A DNA stretch of 61,652 nucleotides from Deltaproteobacteria bacterium UBA5756 (GTDB taxonomy: Bacteria; Desulfobacterota; Syntrophorhabdia; Syntrophorhabdales; Syntrophorhabdaceae): contig DIFE01000134.1 in the NCBI GenBank assembly GCA_002418985.1, positions 1 through 61,652 of the forward strand. The letters are read 5' to 3'. The position numbers and the translations under genes are program-made. Numbering within the stretch: position 1 is the stretch's first letter; each line of letters starts with the position of its first letter. Shown here piece after piece: positions 33,701-40,519 of the stretch. The notes beneath the pieces are model-generated. The model did no database searches. It saw only the letters and a list, made by a program, of their open reading frames with translations, and was not told where the DNA came from.

Positions 33701-36578
33701 CCGGTTTGCCCTTGAGATCGAGAACCGCCACCTGGTACTTCAGGGTGTCGCCAAGATAATCTCCGCTGGAGTAAAGCCCTGTCTGAACCAGAGACGGATA
33801 CAGGGGTACCCTGGCGGACGTTGTCTGCACTTCACCATTGGGGTCCCTGAATTCAAGTTCGCTCGCCAGGTCCCTCGGGACATCCGCCTTCGGCAGATCT
33901 TTGAAAGTCGCCCGCGCCGTGCCGTTCCTGTCAAGATTGAGTTCGATGGTCTTGAGCCTCACCCTGCGCTGTCCGAACCTGTCCGGGGTCTCCTGCCGAG
34001 GCCCCTCGGTGTCTTCTTCCCTGTCCGCATCTTCATCATCCCGGAAACGGTCGGCGCCTTCGTCGAATCTTTCCACCCCTGTTCTGACAGACCCGGCAGA
34101 GAAGACAAAATCGTCATAGTCGGGGATCGAGACCGCTCTTTGCTGGAGTTCGGCCCGGATCTTGACAGGATGATCGGATGCTCCCCCGCCCGAAAGGTAT
34201 CTGAGATCAACGTCGAGATCGATGGAACCCGGATTCACAGCCGGTTCTTTCGGGCCCCGGATAAGACCGCGCATGAGGGGTACGCGGAACTCCTCCACTC
34301 TGAAGGAACCCGAGAGGTCCAGTATTTCTGCCCGCTTCCCTGTGGCAGGCGCCTCTCTCAGGTAGACATTGTATGTTCCGAGCTTCGCCGCCGGGGGGAT
34401 CTTCCACGTGGTGTCGGCGGACCCGTTGTTTTTCCACGTCAGTCCCATCGTATACTTCTCGTCACTGCCCATATGAACGATCACAGCTTCCTTGATTTCT
34501 TTCAGGTTCGCCGGCACAGACAGTCCGTCCATGGTGCGATGCCTCACAAAATGCTTCATATGGACCGTTTCCCCGGCCCTGAGCAGCGTCCTGTCAAAGA
34601 CCGTATGGGCGATGAGGTCCTCTTTGCGGTCGCCGTAGTTTTCGGGGAGGTTAAAGCGCCACGACTCGATCCCGTCATCCCAGCTCGAATGGGTAAAGGT
34701 CATGTCCTTACCGCTCCGGGCAAAAACGAAGAGTCCGCCCGTGATACCCGACAATACCCGCGAGTGCTCGTAATAGAGGTCCTTTTCCTGTTTGCCGCGA
34801 CGGCATTGAGGCAGACTCCCGGCATCGGGCAGGCGCCTGGCGATCCTGGCTATACCGTTGGCATCGGCCGCGCCCTGCCAGATAAGACCACCTTTACAGT
34901 CCCTGACCGTAACGGAGGCGTTGGGAACGGGTTCACCGCTGTCAAGGGCCGTAACGAAGACGAGAGATGATTCCCTGCCCCACTTGAAATGGGCCGTCAT
35001 GTTGGTCACAAGCGCGGCGGTCGGCACGTAAACCGGTCCGGGTTTTTCGAGGAGCCTTTTCCCCAGCATGAGGCTTTCGATCTCAACCAGATAGAAACCG
35101 GGCTCGCGAAGAGGAATGCCGATCACCTCGAATTCTTTTGTTCCCCCCGGTTTGGGCAGTGAAAACACCTCGCCTTTTTTCGTCCCCTTAAGAAGGGATC
35201 TTTCGCGTGGTGAATTATCGAGCTTGTAGAGCCACTCTATTATAGACTGCTCACCATCTTTCCCTGCCTGGTAGACACTGCCCTTTACCCCCCCGGTTGC
35301 CGCTGGCTTTCCATCAGTGCCGCCTTTACCTGCCGGATCCCCGACGGTCGTTTTCACGACCGGCTGAGGTGTGATGGGAGATTTTCCCGGAGCCGCATCA
35401 CCATCTTCGCGGGAGAGCCAGGTCTTTATCTCTTCTTCTATATTCCTGACTGTGACCGGCAGGAGGGCGCCTTCCTTTGATTCGATGACGCCGAACTTGT
35501 CGGAGAACTTGGCAAGCGCGGGATAGGTATCGGTGTTAACGGAAAGAGGGAACTTGTTTGCATTTGAAAGGGAACGTCCTGAAATGTCCTTCAGGTTTTC
35601 CGGTATGTGGATCTTGAGGAGGCTTTTCTCCGGAAAAGGCCCTTCAAAGACGACGTACGTAACGTCGCTGTCTCCGAGGCGATCCGTCTTTGCCTTCCAG
35701 GTCGTCTCTTTCCCCGTCTTCTTTTCAGTTCCGATTGCGATCTTTTGCGCATCCTTTTCCAGGATGGGCGCAGAAAAGAAGAGCCGCATGGGAGACAAAG
35801 GTATGCATCCGCCCTGAGGCCTCTCTTTCATACACCGCAGTCTGGCGGTGAAGGGACCGCGGGCCTGGTATGAGAGCACCTGGTCCTTGTTCGTTGCCAT
35901 GCCGCTCTTTGACATGACCCCTCTTCCCCATATGATCTTCACCTTGGCTTTCGGAGGAAAAGCCTGCCTGCACTGGAACAGGACGGTGTTCTCCACCTCC
36001 TTCTTCGAAACATGCAGGGCCGATAGAATCTGCCTGCGTTCTTCTCCCGTTACGAGCCGTATGCCCACACGCTCACGGATGCCCTCGATGGAACAGGACA
36101 CATTCTTCATCACCGAGGCATCCGTGGCAGGCGCATCGAGGCGGAAGAGAAACGTCTGCCTTTCTTCTATCTCGGTGCCGTCTTCCCACGGCTCCGTTTC
36201 AAGGACCGAAGGACCGCCGGTATTGAATGAAAAGGTCTTCCTTCCCGTGACCACGGCACCGGACAGGCTCTTCAAATTCTGCTTGAGAGTGAAAGTGCAG
36301 CCGACTCCCGCCGGGAGTGCCCTGTCAAAATCGAAGGACCAGTTCTTCCCGTCTATCCAGCGGCCTTTACCTTTTTCGGAACAGTGAACCGTGAAGGGGT
36401 CGGCGGTGCGGGGATCGCCGAATGCTACCATCTGATCCGTAAAGCGGGCTGTAACCTGGCGGATGTCCTTTACCGTTCCCTCCGGTGAGAACAATTCGAC
36501 GGAAGCGCCTCTCGCATTACCCGTGAAGCCGGCCAGCATGGCCATCACGAATAGAACAGGAACAACCTTTCTCAGCAT
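30750..36578 (-). CDS. yfhM: Bacterial alpha-2-macroglobulin (large, thioester-containing)
   Basis: A 1942-residue periplasmic protein resembling E. coli YfhM/ECAM. It has a signal peptide (VLFVMAMLAGFTGNARG), a series of macroglobulin-type beta domains, the MG2-like region near 660-760, and the A2M signature block around residue 1250 (LFDTLVFWKGTVALDSNGEA). The thioester motif CLEQ sits in YVCLEQKTSKAV near residue 1489, followed by the alpha-toroid thioester domain and a C-terminal receptor-like domain. A glycine- and histidine-containing stretch just before the A2M block (LPHGGGGGKQ) may be part of the bait or a linker. Unlike ECAM there is no lipobox cysteine at the signal end, so it is probably soluble. 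It would trap attacking proteases through the thioester and is transcribed with pbpC. Confidence 0.94.
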   Translation of the reverse strand: MLRKVVPVLFVMAMLAGFTGNARGASVELFSPEGTVKDIRQVTARFTDQMVAFGDPRTADPFTVHCSEKGKGRWIDGKNWSFDFDRALPAGVGCTFTLKQNLKSLSGAVVTGRKTFSFNTGGPSVLETEPWEDGTEIEERQTFLFRLDAPATDASVMKNVSCSIEGIRERVGIRLVTGEERRQILSALHVSKKEVENTVLFQCRQAFPPKAKVKIIWGRGVMSKSGMATNKDQVLSYQARGPFTARLRCMKERPQGGCIPLSPMRLFFSAPILEKDAQKIAIGTEKKTGKETTWKAKTDRLGDSDVTYVVFEGPFPEKSLLKIHIPENLKDISGRSLSNANKFPLSVNTDTYPALAKFSDKFGVIESKEGALLPVTVRNIEEEIKTWLSREDGDAAPGKSPITPQPVVKTTVGDPAGKGGTDGKPAATGGVKGSVYQAGKDGEQSIIEWLYKLDNSPRERSLLKGTKKGEVFSLPKPGGTKEFEVIGIPLREPGFYLVEIESLMLGKRLLEKPGPVYVPTAALVTNMTAHFKWGRESSLVFVTALDSGEPVPNASVTVRDCKGGLIWQGAADANGIARIARRLPDAGSLPQCRRGKQEKDLYYEHSRVLSGITGGLFVFARSGKDMTFTHSSWDDGIESWRFNLPENYGDRKEDLIAHTVFDRTLLRAGETVHMKHFVRHRTMDGLSVPANLKEIKEAVIVHMGSDEKYTMGLTWKNNGSADTTWKIPPAAKLGTYNVYLREAPATGKRAEILDLSGSFRVEEFRVPLMRGLIRGPKEPAVNPGSIDLDVDLRYLSGGGASDHPVKIRAELQQRAVSIPDYDDFVFSAGSVRTGVERFDEGADRFRDDEDADREEDTEGPRQETPDRFGQRRVRLKTIELNLDRNGTARATFKDLPKADVPRDLASELEFRDPNGEVQTTSARVPLYPSLVQTGLYSSGDYLGDTLKYQVAVLDLKGKPVPGAEVKVRLFKRSTYSHRRRITGGFYAFEHATETKEIAEHCTGKTAENGILYCEGKAPVAGRIVIEAQVKDGLGNLSVTNREATVYGREDTWYEARNDDRIDLIPLRRFVEPGESMSFQVRMPFRDATALVTVEREGVMDAYIKKVTRENPVIEIPVKATYVPNVFVSALLVRGRVSASPPTATFDPGKPAYKLGIAEVRVGWKPHALKVKVDTDKKAYSVREAVKAHIEVRTPADGVPPKGSEAAIAVVDEGLLELKPNVSWGLLESMMRRKSYEMSTATSQMMVVGKRHFGRKALPHGGGGGKQLTRELFDTLVFWKGTVALDSNGEADIAFNLNDSLTSFRVVAIASSGADIFGTGETTIRTTQDLMLLAGLPALVREGDRFTAGFTVRNTSEREMDVDVTLKIADGTGVRSAEPAKAAVPAGQSREVKWQVAVPHGSSKIDYEVSAGEKSGRARDTLKISQKVVPAVSLKVYQATLAQVKDTMKMDVERPHDALTGRGGVTVTMRARLAEGLPGVVDYMRRYPYVCLEQKTSKAVALRDREMWKDLMGQLPAYLDPDGLAKYFPGMMRGSDALTSYLLSISSEAGYEIPQNIRVKMLLGLKGFVEGKIARYSALQTADLSIRKMAAVAALARFNQANPQLLTTMDIEPNLWPTSAVLDWIDVLRRVAGISDRDRKLQAAGQVLRSRLNLQGTTMGISTEKSDQLWWLMVSTDLNSARTLMASMEFEAWREDVPRIARGFAGRMKKGRWDTTTANAWGVLAMEKFSGKYEATAVTGVSSASLGQKQEAINWADNSKGGSLMLPWPARKSTLSIDHQGKGGPWVTVQSIAAVPLKAPLSSGYTIKKTIVPVERRNPDTWTRGDVMRVKLEIGARSDMTWVVVNDPIPSGAVILGSGLGQDSALLSKQGRQRGWAWEAYRERSFEALRVYYEFVPQGTWTVEYSVRLNNDGLFQMPGTRVEALYAPEMFGESPNRPVEIGK

Positions 36579-36700
36579 ACCCCTTCCTCCTCAATCGAAA
36601 CTGAATAATGAGATAAAGATCAATGGCGATCACGGCGGGCCTATCGGAAAGCCCCGGTGTTCCGGCTGCAGCTTCCCTTCCCCCGCTATATTTTATCAAT

Positions 36701-36727
36701 ACTATAAGAAAGAAGACCCCTTTTCAA
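36701..36727 (-). promoter_or_regulatory. Possible promoter of the A2M-pbpC operon
   Basis: On the minus strand TTGAAA (36722-36727) and TATAGT (36701-36706) are 15 nt apart; with a 17-nt spacer the -10 would be TAGTAT. It lies about 125 nt before the A2M start in the 307-nt divergent region shared with nikR. The rest of that region shows no gene. Weak evidence. Confidence 0.35.
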
Positions 36728-36826
36728 GAAAGAAACAGCCCCTCTCCCCGCTCCACGATTTCTCCCGGCCGTCGCTTACGCACCCTTACCCCCTACCCAT
36801 CACCTATTACCTATCACCCTGCCTCA

Positions 36827-36855
36827 TTGACTCTCCCATCCGCCTGTGCTACCAT
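36827..36855 (+). promoter_or_regulatory. Promoter of nikR with possible operator
   Basis: TTGACT (36827-36832) and TACCAT (36850-36855) are 17 nt apart, placing transcription start about 25 nt before the nikR ATG. GTGCTAC (36846-36852) overlaps the -10 and GTGATAC (36867-36873) follows 21 bp later, two helical turns away. These resemble single NikR half-sites but are arranged as a direct repeat, not as the expected inverted repeat, so autoregulation is only a suggestion. Confidence 0.5.
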
Positions 36856-36885
36856 GGGGAAACAACGTGATACGGTGGAGGGCTT

Positions 36886-37299
36886 ATGTCCGGTTTGGTA
36901 CGATTCGGCGTTTCACTTGACAGCGAACTGCTCAGGAAGTTCGATCAACTGATCCGGGAAAAGAACTACTCCAATCGCTCGGAGGCGTTCCGCGATCTTA
37001 TACGCCAGGAGCTTGTCGCGAAAGAGTGGGAAGCCGGAGGCGAAGTTGCCGGCGCGATAACTCTCATCTATGATCATCATCACCGGGAACTGCTTAACAA
37101 GATAACAGATCTCCAGCATGATTCACAACACGTCATAATATCCACGCAGCACGTCCACCTGGATCACAATAATTGTCTCGAGATTGTCGCCGTAAGGGGC
37201 AAGCCGGAGGACGTCAAAAGACTGGCCGAAATGCTCAGATCGATCAAGGGCATAAAGCACTGCACGCTCAGCATGTCCAGCACAGGTAAAGGCATATAG
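36886..37299 (+). CDS. nikR: Nickel-responsive regulator NikR
   Basis: NikR represses nickel uptake genes when nickel is plentiful. The 137-residue protein has an N-terminal ribbon-helix-helix domain (LVRFGVSLDSELLRKFDQLI, SNRSEAFRDLIRQ) and a C-terminal ACT-like nickel domain. The metal ligands are in STQHVHLDHNNCLEIV (His, His, Cys) with a further His in IYDHHHREL. ATG-36886 has a plausible GGAGG upstream. No nickel transporter or nickel enzyme gene lies in the window, so its targets are elsewhere. Confidence 0.95.
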   Translation: MSGLVRFGVSLDSELLRKFDQLIREKNYSNRSEAFRDLIRQELVAKEWEAGGEVAGAITLIYDHHHRELLNKITDLQHDSQHVIISTQHVHLDHNNCLEIVAVRGKPEDVKRLAEMLRSIKGIKHCTLSMSSTGKGI

Positions 37300-37314
37300 G
37301 CCTTATCCTTTCTC

Positions 37315-37344
37315 TTGAACAAACCCGGCTACAATTCGTATAAT
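37315..37344 (+). promoter_or_regulatory. Near-consensus promoter giving a leaderless cobA-hemD transcript
   Basis: TTGAAC (37315-37320) and the consensus TATAAT (37339-37344) are 18 nt apart. The ATG of cobA-hemD is at 37351, only six bases after the -10, which is where transcription should start. No Shine-Dalgarno sequence precedes that ATG. Confidence 0.6.
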
Positions 37345-37350
37345 GTTCGC

Positions 37351-38856
37351 ATGGGTAAAGTTTATCTCGTAGGCGCTGGTCCGGGGGACATTAAGCTCAT
37401 TACCATGAGGGGCCTCGAACTTATCCGGCGCGCCGATGTGATCGTCTACGATAATCTTGTAAACAAAGGATTTCTCGAGTTCGCACGGGCGGGGGCTGAG
37501 ATTGTATATGCGGGGAAAAAGGCCTCCCGCCACGAACTTCCGCAAACACGGATCAACTCCCTCCTTTCAGAAAAAGCCAGGGACAACGAGATCGTGGTGC
37601 GCCTTAAAGGCGGCGACCCCTTTATCTTCGGCCGCGGCGGCGAAGAGGCACAGCACCTTGCCATGAACGGAATATCCTTCGAGATAGTCCCGGGCGTGAC
37701 CTCGGCGATATCCGTTCCGGCTTACGCGGGTATACCACTGACCCATCGGGATCACGCCTCCACCGTGGCTTTCATAACGGGTCATGAGGACGAAAAAAAG
37801 GCTGCATCATCCATCAACTGGCACGAACTGGCATCGGGGCCCGATACGCTCGTGTTTCTCATGGGTATGAAGAACCTTCGTGACATTGCGAAAAGGCTTA
37901 TCGATGAAGGCAAGCATCCCGATACGCCTGCCTGCGTCATCCGTTCGGGCACCCTTCCCGCACAAAAGGTCGCAACCGGCACACTGGCGACTATCGTCGG
38001 CGAGGTTCGAAGGATGGGACTCAAACCGCCGGGCATAATAGTTGTCGGCGAGGTCATTCAGCTCAGAAAAACGCTCAACTGGTTCGAACAAAAACCTCTC
38101 TTCGGCAAGAAAATTGCTGTGACGCGTTCGGAACACCAATCCCGAAGATTCGGCGAACTCCTCCTGGACAGGGGTGCCGAGCCCGTTTACCTTCCCACGA
38201 TCGATATCGAACCCATCGTTCCCAATACACGGCTCCGCACAGCCATTGACAGGATCTCCACATATGACGCCATCATTTTCACGAGCGTCAACGGGGCCTC
38301 TATCTTTTTTGCACACATGCGGGGATCGGGCAAGGACGCCCGTGCTTTGAGCGGGATTACCGTCATCGCGATAGGTGGGGCAACCGCCGCGCACCTTGCG
38401 GTATACGGTATAAAGGCCGATCTTGTTCCTGAAAACTTCACATCGGAAGGGGTCGTCTCCGTCCTTGACACCTTTGGTGTCTCAGGAAAGAACTTCCTCA
38501 TCCCTCGTGCCGAACAGGCTCGCGATATCATCATCCGGCATATCAGGCAAAATGGCGGCAGCTGCAGTGTCGTACCCATCTACAGGGCGACCGTCCCGTC
38601 GCCTGCGGCATCGCTTCCCGAGGATCTCGATATCTTTACCTTTACGAGTTCATCGACGGTGAATAATTTTATTCTCCTTTATGGCAAGGAAATATTGAAG
38701 GACAAGGTAATCGCATCCATAGGCCCCATTACCACTGCAACGCTGATAAAGTCGGGCATTAAGGTTGATATTGAAGCCAGGCGATCAGATATTACGGGAC
38801 TTGTAAGCGCTGTTGAGAGCCACTTTCAACCGGAGAAAGAGGCTGATGGGCTTTAA
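37351..38856 (+). CDS. cobA-hemD: Fused uroporphyrinogen-III C-methyltransferase / uroporphyrinogen-III synthase
   Basis: A 501-residue two-domain enzyme of tetrapyrrole synthesis. Residues 1-250 are the SAM-dependent SUMT (CobA) domain with VYLVGAGPGDIKLITMRG, VRLKGGDPFIFGRGGEE and PGVTSAISVPAYAGIPLTHR, making precorrin-2 for sirohaem and B12. Residues about 253-500 are HemD, beginning KKIAVTRSEHQSRRFGELLL and containing TFTSSSTVNNF. The fusion is common in anaerobic deltaproteobacteria and clostridia. The internal ATG at 37351 was chosen because it matches the family N terminus; a TTG 36 nt earlier lies inside the -35 box of the promoter. It is separate from nikR. Confidence 0.95.
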   Translation: MGKVYLVGAGPGDIKLITMRGLELIRRADVIVYDNLVNKGFLEFARAGAEIVYAGKKASRHELPQTRINSLLSEKARDNEIVVRLKGGDPFIFGRGGEEAQHLAMNGISFEIVPGVTSAISVPAYAGIPLTHRDHASTVAFITGHEDEKKAASSINWHELASGPDTLVFLMGMKNLRDIAKRLIDEGKHPDTPACVIRSGTLPAQKVATGTLATIVGEVRRMGLKPPGIIVVGEVIQLRKTLNWFEQKPLFGKKIAVTRSEHQSRRFGELLLDRGAEPVYLPTIDIEPIVPNTRLRTAIDRISTYDAIIFTSVNGASIFFAHMRGSGKDARALSGITVIAIGGATAAHLAVYGIKADLVPENFTSEGVVSVLDTFGVSGKNFLIPRAEQARDIIIRHIRQNGGSCSVVPIYRATVPSPAASLPEDLDIFTFTSSSTVNNFILLYGKEILKDKVIASIGPITTATLIKSGIKVDIEARRSDITGLVSAVESHFQPEKEADGL

Positions 38857-38942
38857 GATTCCTTTCTGGCAAGGACACCCAGCACAAAGCGGACATACCC
38901 GTCCATGTTGATAATGTTGGTTTCTTTTCCTCTTACTTCCAT
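38853..38942 (-). CDS. Possible 29-residue ORF
   Basis: An ATG at 38942 with GGGAG about 6 nt upstream opens a 29-codon frame (starting MEVRGKETNIIN, ending VLGVLARKES). Its stop codon overlaps the stop of cobA-hemD on the opposite strand. It lies 29 nt behind the 60-residue gene on the same strand. There is no recognised family. The ribosome site is the only support, so the call is weak. Confidence 0.3.
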   Translation of the reverse strand: MEVRGKETNIINMDGYVRFVLGVLARKES

Positions 38943-38971
38943 CCGAACTCCCGTAAGGCCCGCCGAGCCGC

Positions 38972-39154
38972 TTAACTGATAAATGATGTATCGGCGACAC
39001 AAAAACCATTTCTTATGCTGCAGTAATAGGGATTCTCGGGGTCGTCGTCTTCCATGTCAAGAACGCAGACGATCTGCCCCTGTCTCTGAAGCTGCCTCGC
39101 TTCCTGTCTGCTGACCCATTTCGTTTTGCCGTTCTTCAAATACAGGTTCAACAT
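38972..39154 (-). CDS. Small hypothetical protein, 60 residues
   Basis: Not recognised. The 60-residue product starts MLNLYLKNGKTKWVSRQEA and ends FCVADTSFIS; it has a basic first half, an acidic stretch DMEDDDPEN, and two cysteines (YYCSI, GFCVA). GGGAGG lies 7 nt before ATG, a strong ribosome site, which is the main reason to call it. It might share a transcript with the tiny ORF just downstream. No membrane segment or known motif. Confidence 0.55.
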   Translation of the reverse strand: MLNLYLKNGKTKWVSRQEARQLQRQGQIVCVLDMEDDDPENPYYCSIRNGFCVADTSFIS

Positions 39155-39724
39155 TATTGCGCCTCCCGGATAGAGATGAGTTGTATTGATGTAATTCTAC
39201 GGAATAGCCGTATCCCCGGGGATGGCTATGTGCTGAACCGGCCGGTCGTTGGGGCAATCATGCCAAAAAAATATCGGATGCGCACCCTCTATCAAGATGT
39301 TGCGGACGGGCCCCATTTGTTCGGAGGGAGCCGGGACATCCATTCCCCCCCGGTAACGATGCCCCGGCTTTGATGGGATGATGAAGCTTGGGGTTTGCGT
39401 TTTCGATTCTATCCAATTACCTGAAGTGATGGAGAGAAGAGGGACAAAGCTGTCCCAATCTGTGACCAAGCGCAGGTTCCCCGAAAAACTCTAATTCGCA
39501 ACGCACAGGATTACCTTCTTGTCCAGGAACGCACGTTGTTGAAATTGAAAGGCCGGGACTTTTGCAAACACATGATGTTTAAACGTCCCGGCCTTGGTGG
39601 AATGATGCGACTACAGGGGTTTGTTAGAAATGATTCTACAAGATGAATTCCCATATCGGTGAAATCAGTGGACCATCATGCCAACCATAGTGCTCAACCG
39701 ACCATTTCAACGGGTCACCAAAAC
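39155..39724. other. 570-nt stretch without a recognised gene
   Basis: No frame here has both a ribosome site and protein-like composition. It contains a 6-bp hairpin GGGACA-AAGC-TGTCCC (39441-39456) and a longer hairpin at 39551-39593 described separately. Nothing like a tRNA or a known riboswitch was recognised. Confidence 0.6.
39551..39593 (-). terminator. Hairpin downstream of the LytTR regulator, possible terminator
   Basis: GGCCGGGAC (39551-39559) pairs perfectly with GTCCCGGCC (39585-39593). Inside, AAACA and TGTTT can also pair around a CATGA loop. On the minus strand it is followed by TTTCAATTTC, a weak U-rich tail. It lies about 130 nt past the end of the two-component operon, so a terminator is the simplest reading. 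Confidence 0.5.
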
Positions 39725-40519
39725 CTATTCCTGGTCTTCCGACTGGCCTGTTTTTGTTTTCCGGGTTCTGATCCTGGCCCGTGGGGCGATGACCCGTTCC
39801 TTAAACCGGGTGTATGCCGCCCTCCCCAGCTCAATTGGCTCTGGAAGTCCGGTCATGCGAAGTATGGCCTTTCTGCTATGGAGCGTCCAGAGCTCGATAT
39901 GGTTTGTGTTGATGATCGTCGAGCGATCGAGGGCGACAAACACGTCCTCGGGAAGCCGTCTCTCCCAGTCCCTGAGCGAAGAGCGCACCATGAAGCGTTC
40001 ACCCTGTATATTAAAAACGTTGGTGTAGTTTCTTTCCGCGAACACGGCAACAATATTACCAACCGATACAAAGGTGGCCTTTTTCCCCGTGTTCAGGAAG
40101 ACCTGGTCGGCGCCGGAAAACACTTCTCCGGACGGGTCGAATGACGGCAGACGGAATACGGCCCTCCTGAGCGCGGCCCGGAGACGTTCAGGGTCGATGG
40201 GTTTCAAGAGGTAATCGATGGCATTGACTTCGAATGCCCGTATGGCATACTGGTCATAGGCGGTTATGAAGATAATGGAAGGAGGGTCTTCCAGGCGTTC
40301 CAGCAGATCAAAGCCGGAGCCTCCCGGCATCTGGATGTCGAGAAATATGAGGTTCGGATGCAGTTCGGCGATCATCCTTTCCGCCTCGGCAGCGCTTCTC
40401 GCCTCTCCGGCGATCCTGATGTCCCACTGGTCTTTCAGGAGACCCTTCAGATTCTCACGTGCCAGCCTTTCATCATCCACTATGAGGGCCCGGATTTCCT
40501 GATCAGAATCTTTCTTCAT
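39725..40519 (-). CDS. LytTR-family response regulator
   Basis: A 264-residue response regulator: REC domain with the acidic pair in LIVDDERLAREN, phosphoacceptor Asp in LIFLDIQMPGGSGF, FITAYD and LLKPID, then a LytTR DNA-binding domain (VGNIVAVFAERNYTNVF through FVALDRSTIINTNHI). The ATG at 40519 has GGAAGGAG upstream and overlaps the kinase stop by 17 nt. A basic tail (RARIRTRKTKTG) ends the protein. It is the partner of the LytS-type kinase; the genes it controls cannot be inferred. Confidence 0.93.
   Translation of the reverse strand: MKKDSDQEIRALIVDDERLARENLKGLLKDQWDIRIAGEARSAAEAERMIAELHPNLIFLDIQMPGGSGFDLLERLEDPPSIIFITAYDQYAIRAFEVNAIDYLLKPIDPERLRAALRRAVFRLPSFDPSGEVFSGADQVFLNTGKKATFVSVGNIVAVFAERNYTNVFNIQGERFMVRSSLRDWERRLPEDVFVALDRSTIINTNHIELWTLHSRKAILRMTGLPEPIELGRAAYTRFKERVIAPRARIRTRKTKTGQSEDQE

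Noticed and set aside
33579..34970. 463-codon frame on the plus strand within the alpha-2-macroglobulin gene
   Set aside because: Antisense shadow of a continuous 1942-residue protein with clear domains.
39197..39469. Possible 90-residue minus-strand gene in the gene-free region
   Set aside because: Starts with TTG without a Shine-Dalgarno sequence and has no recognisable motif.
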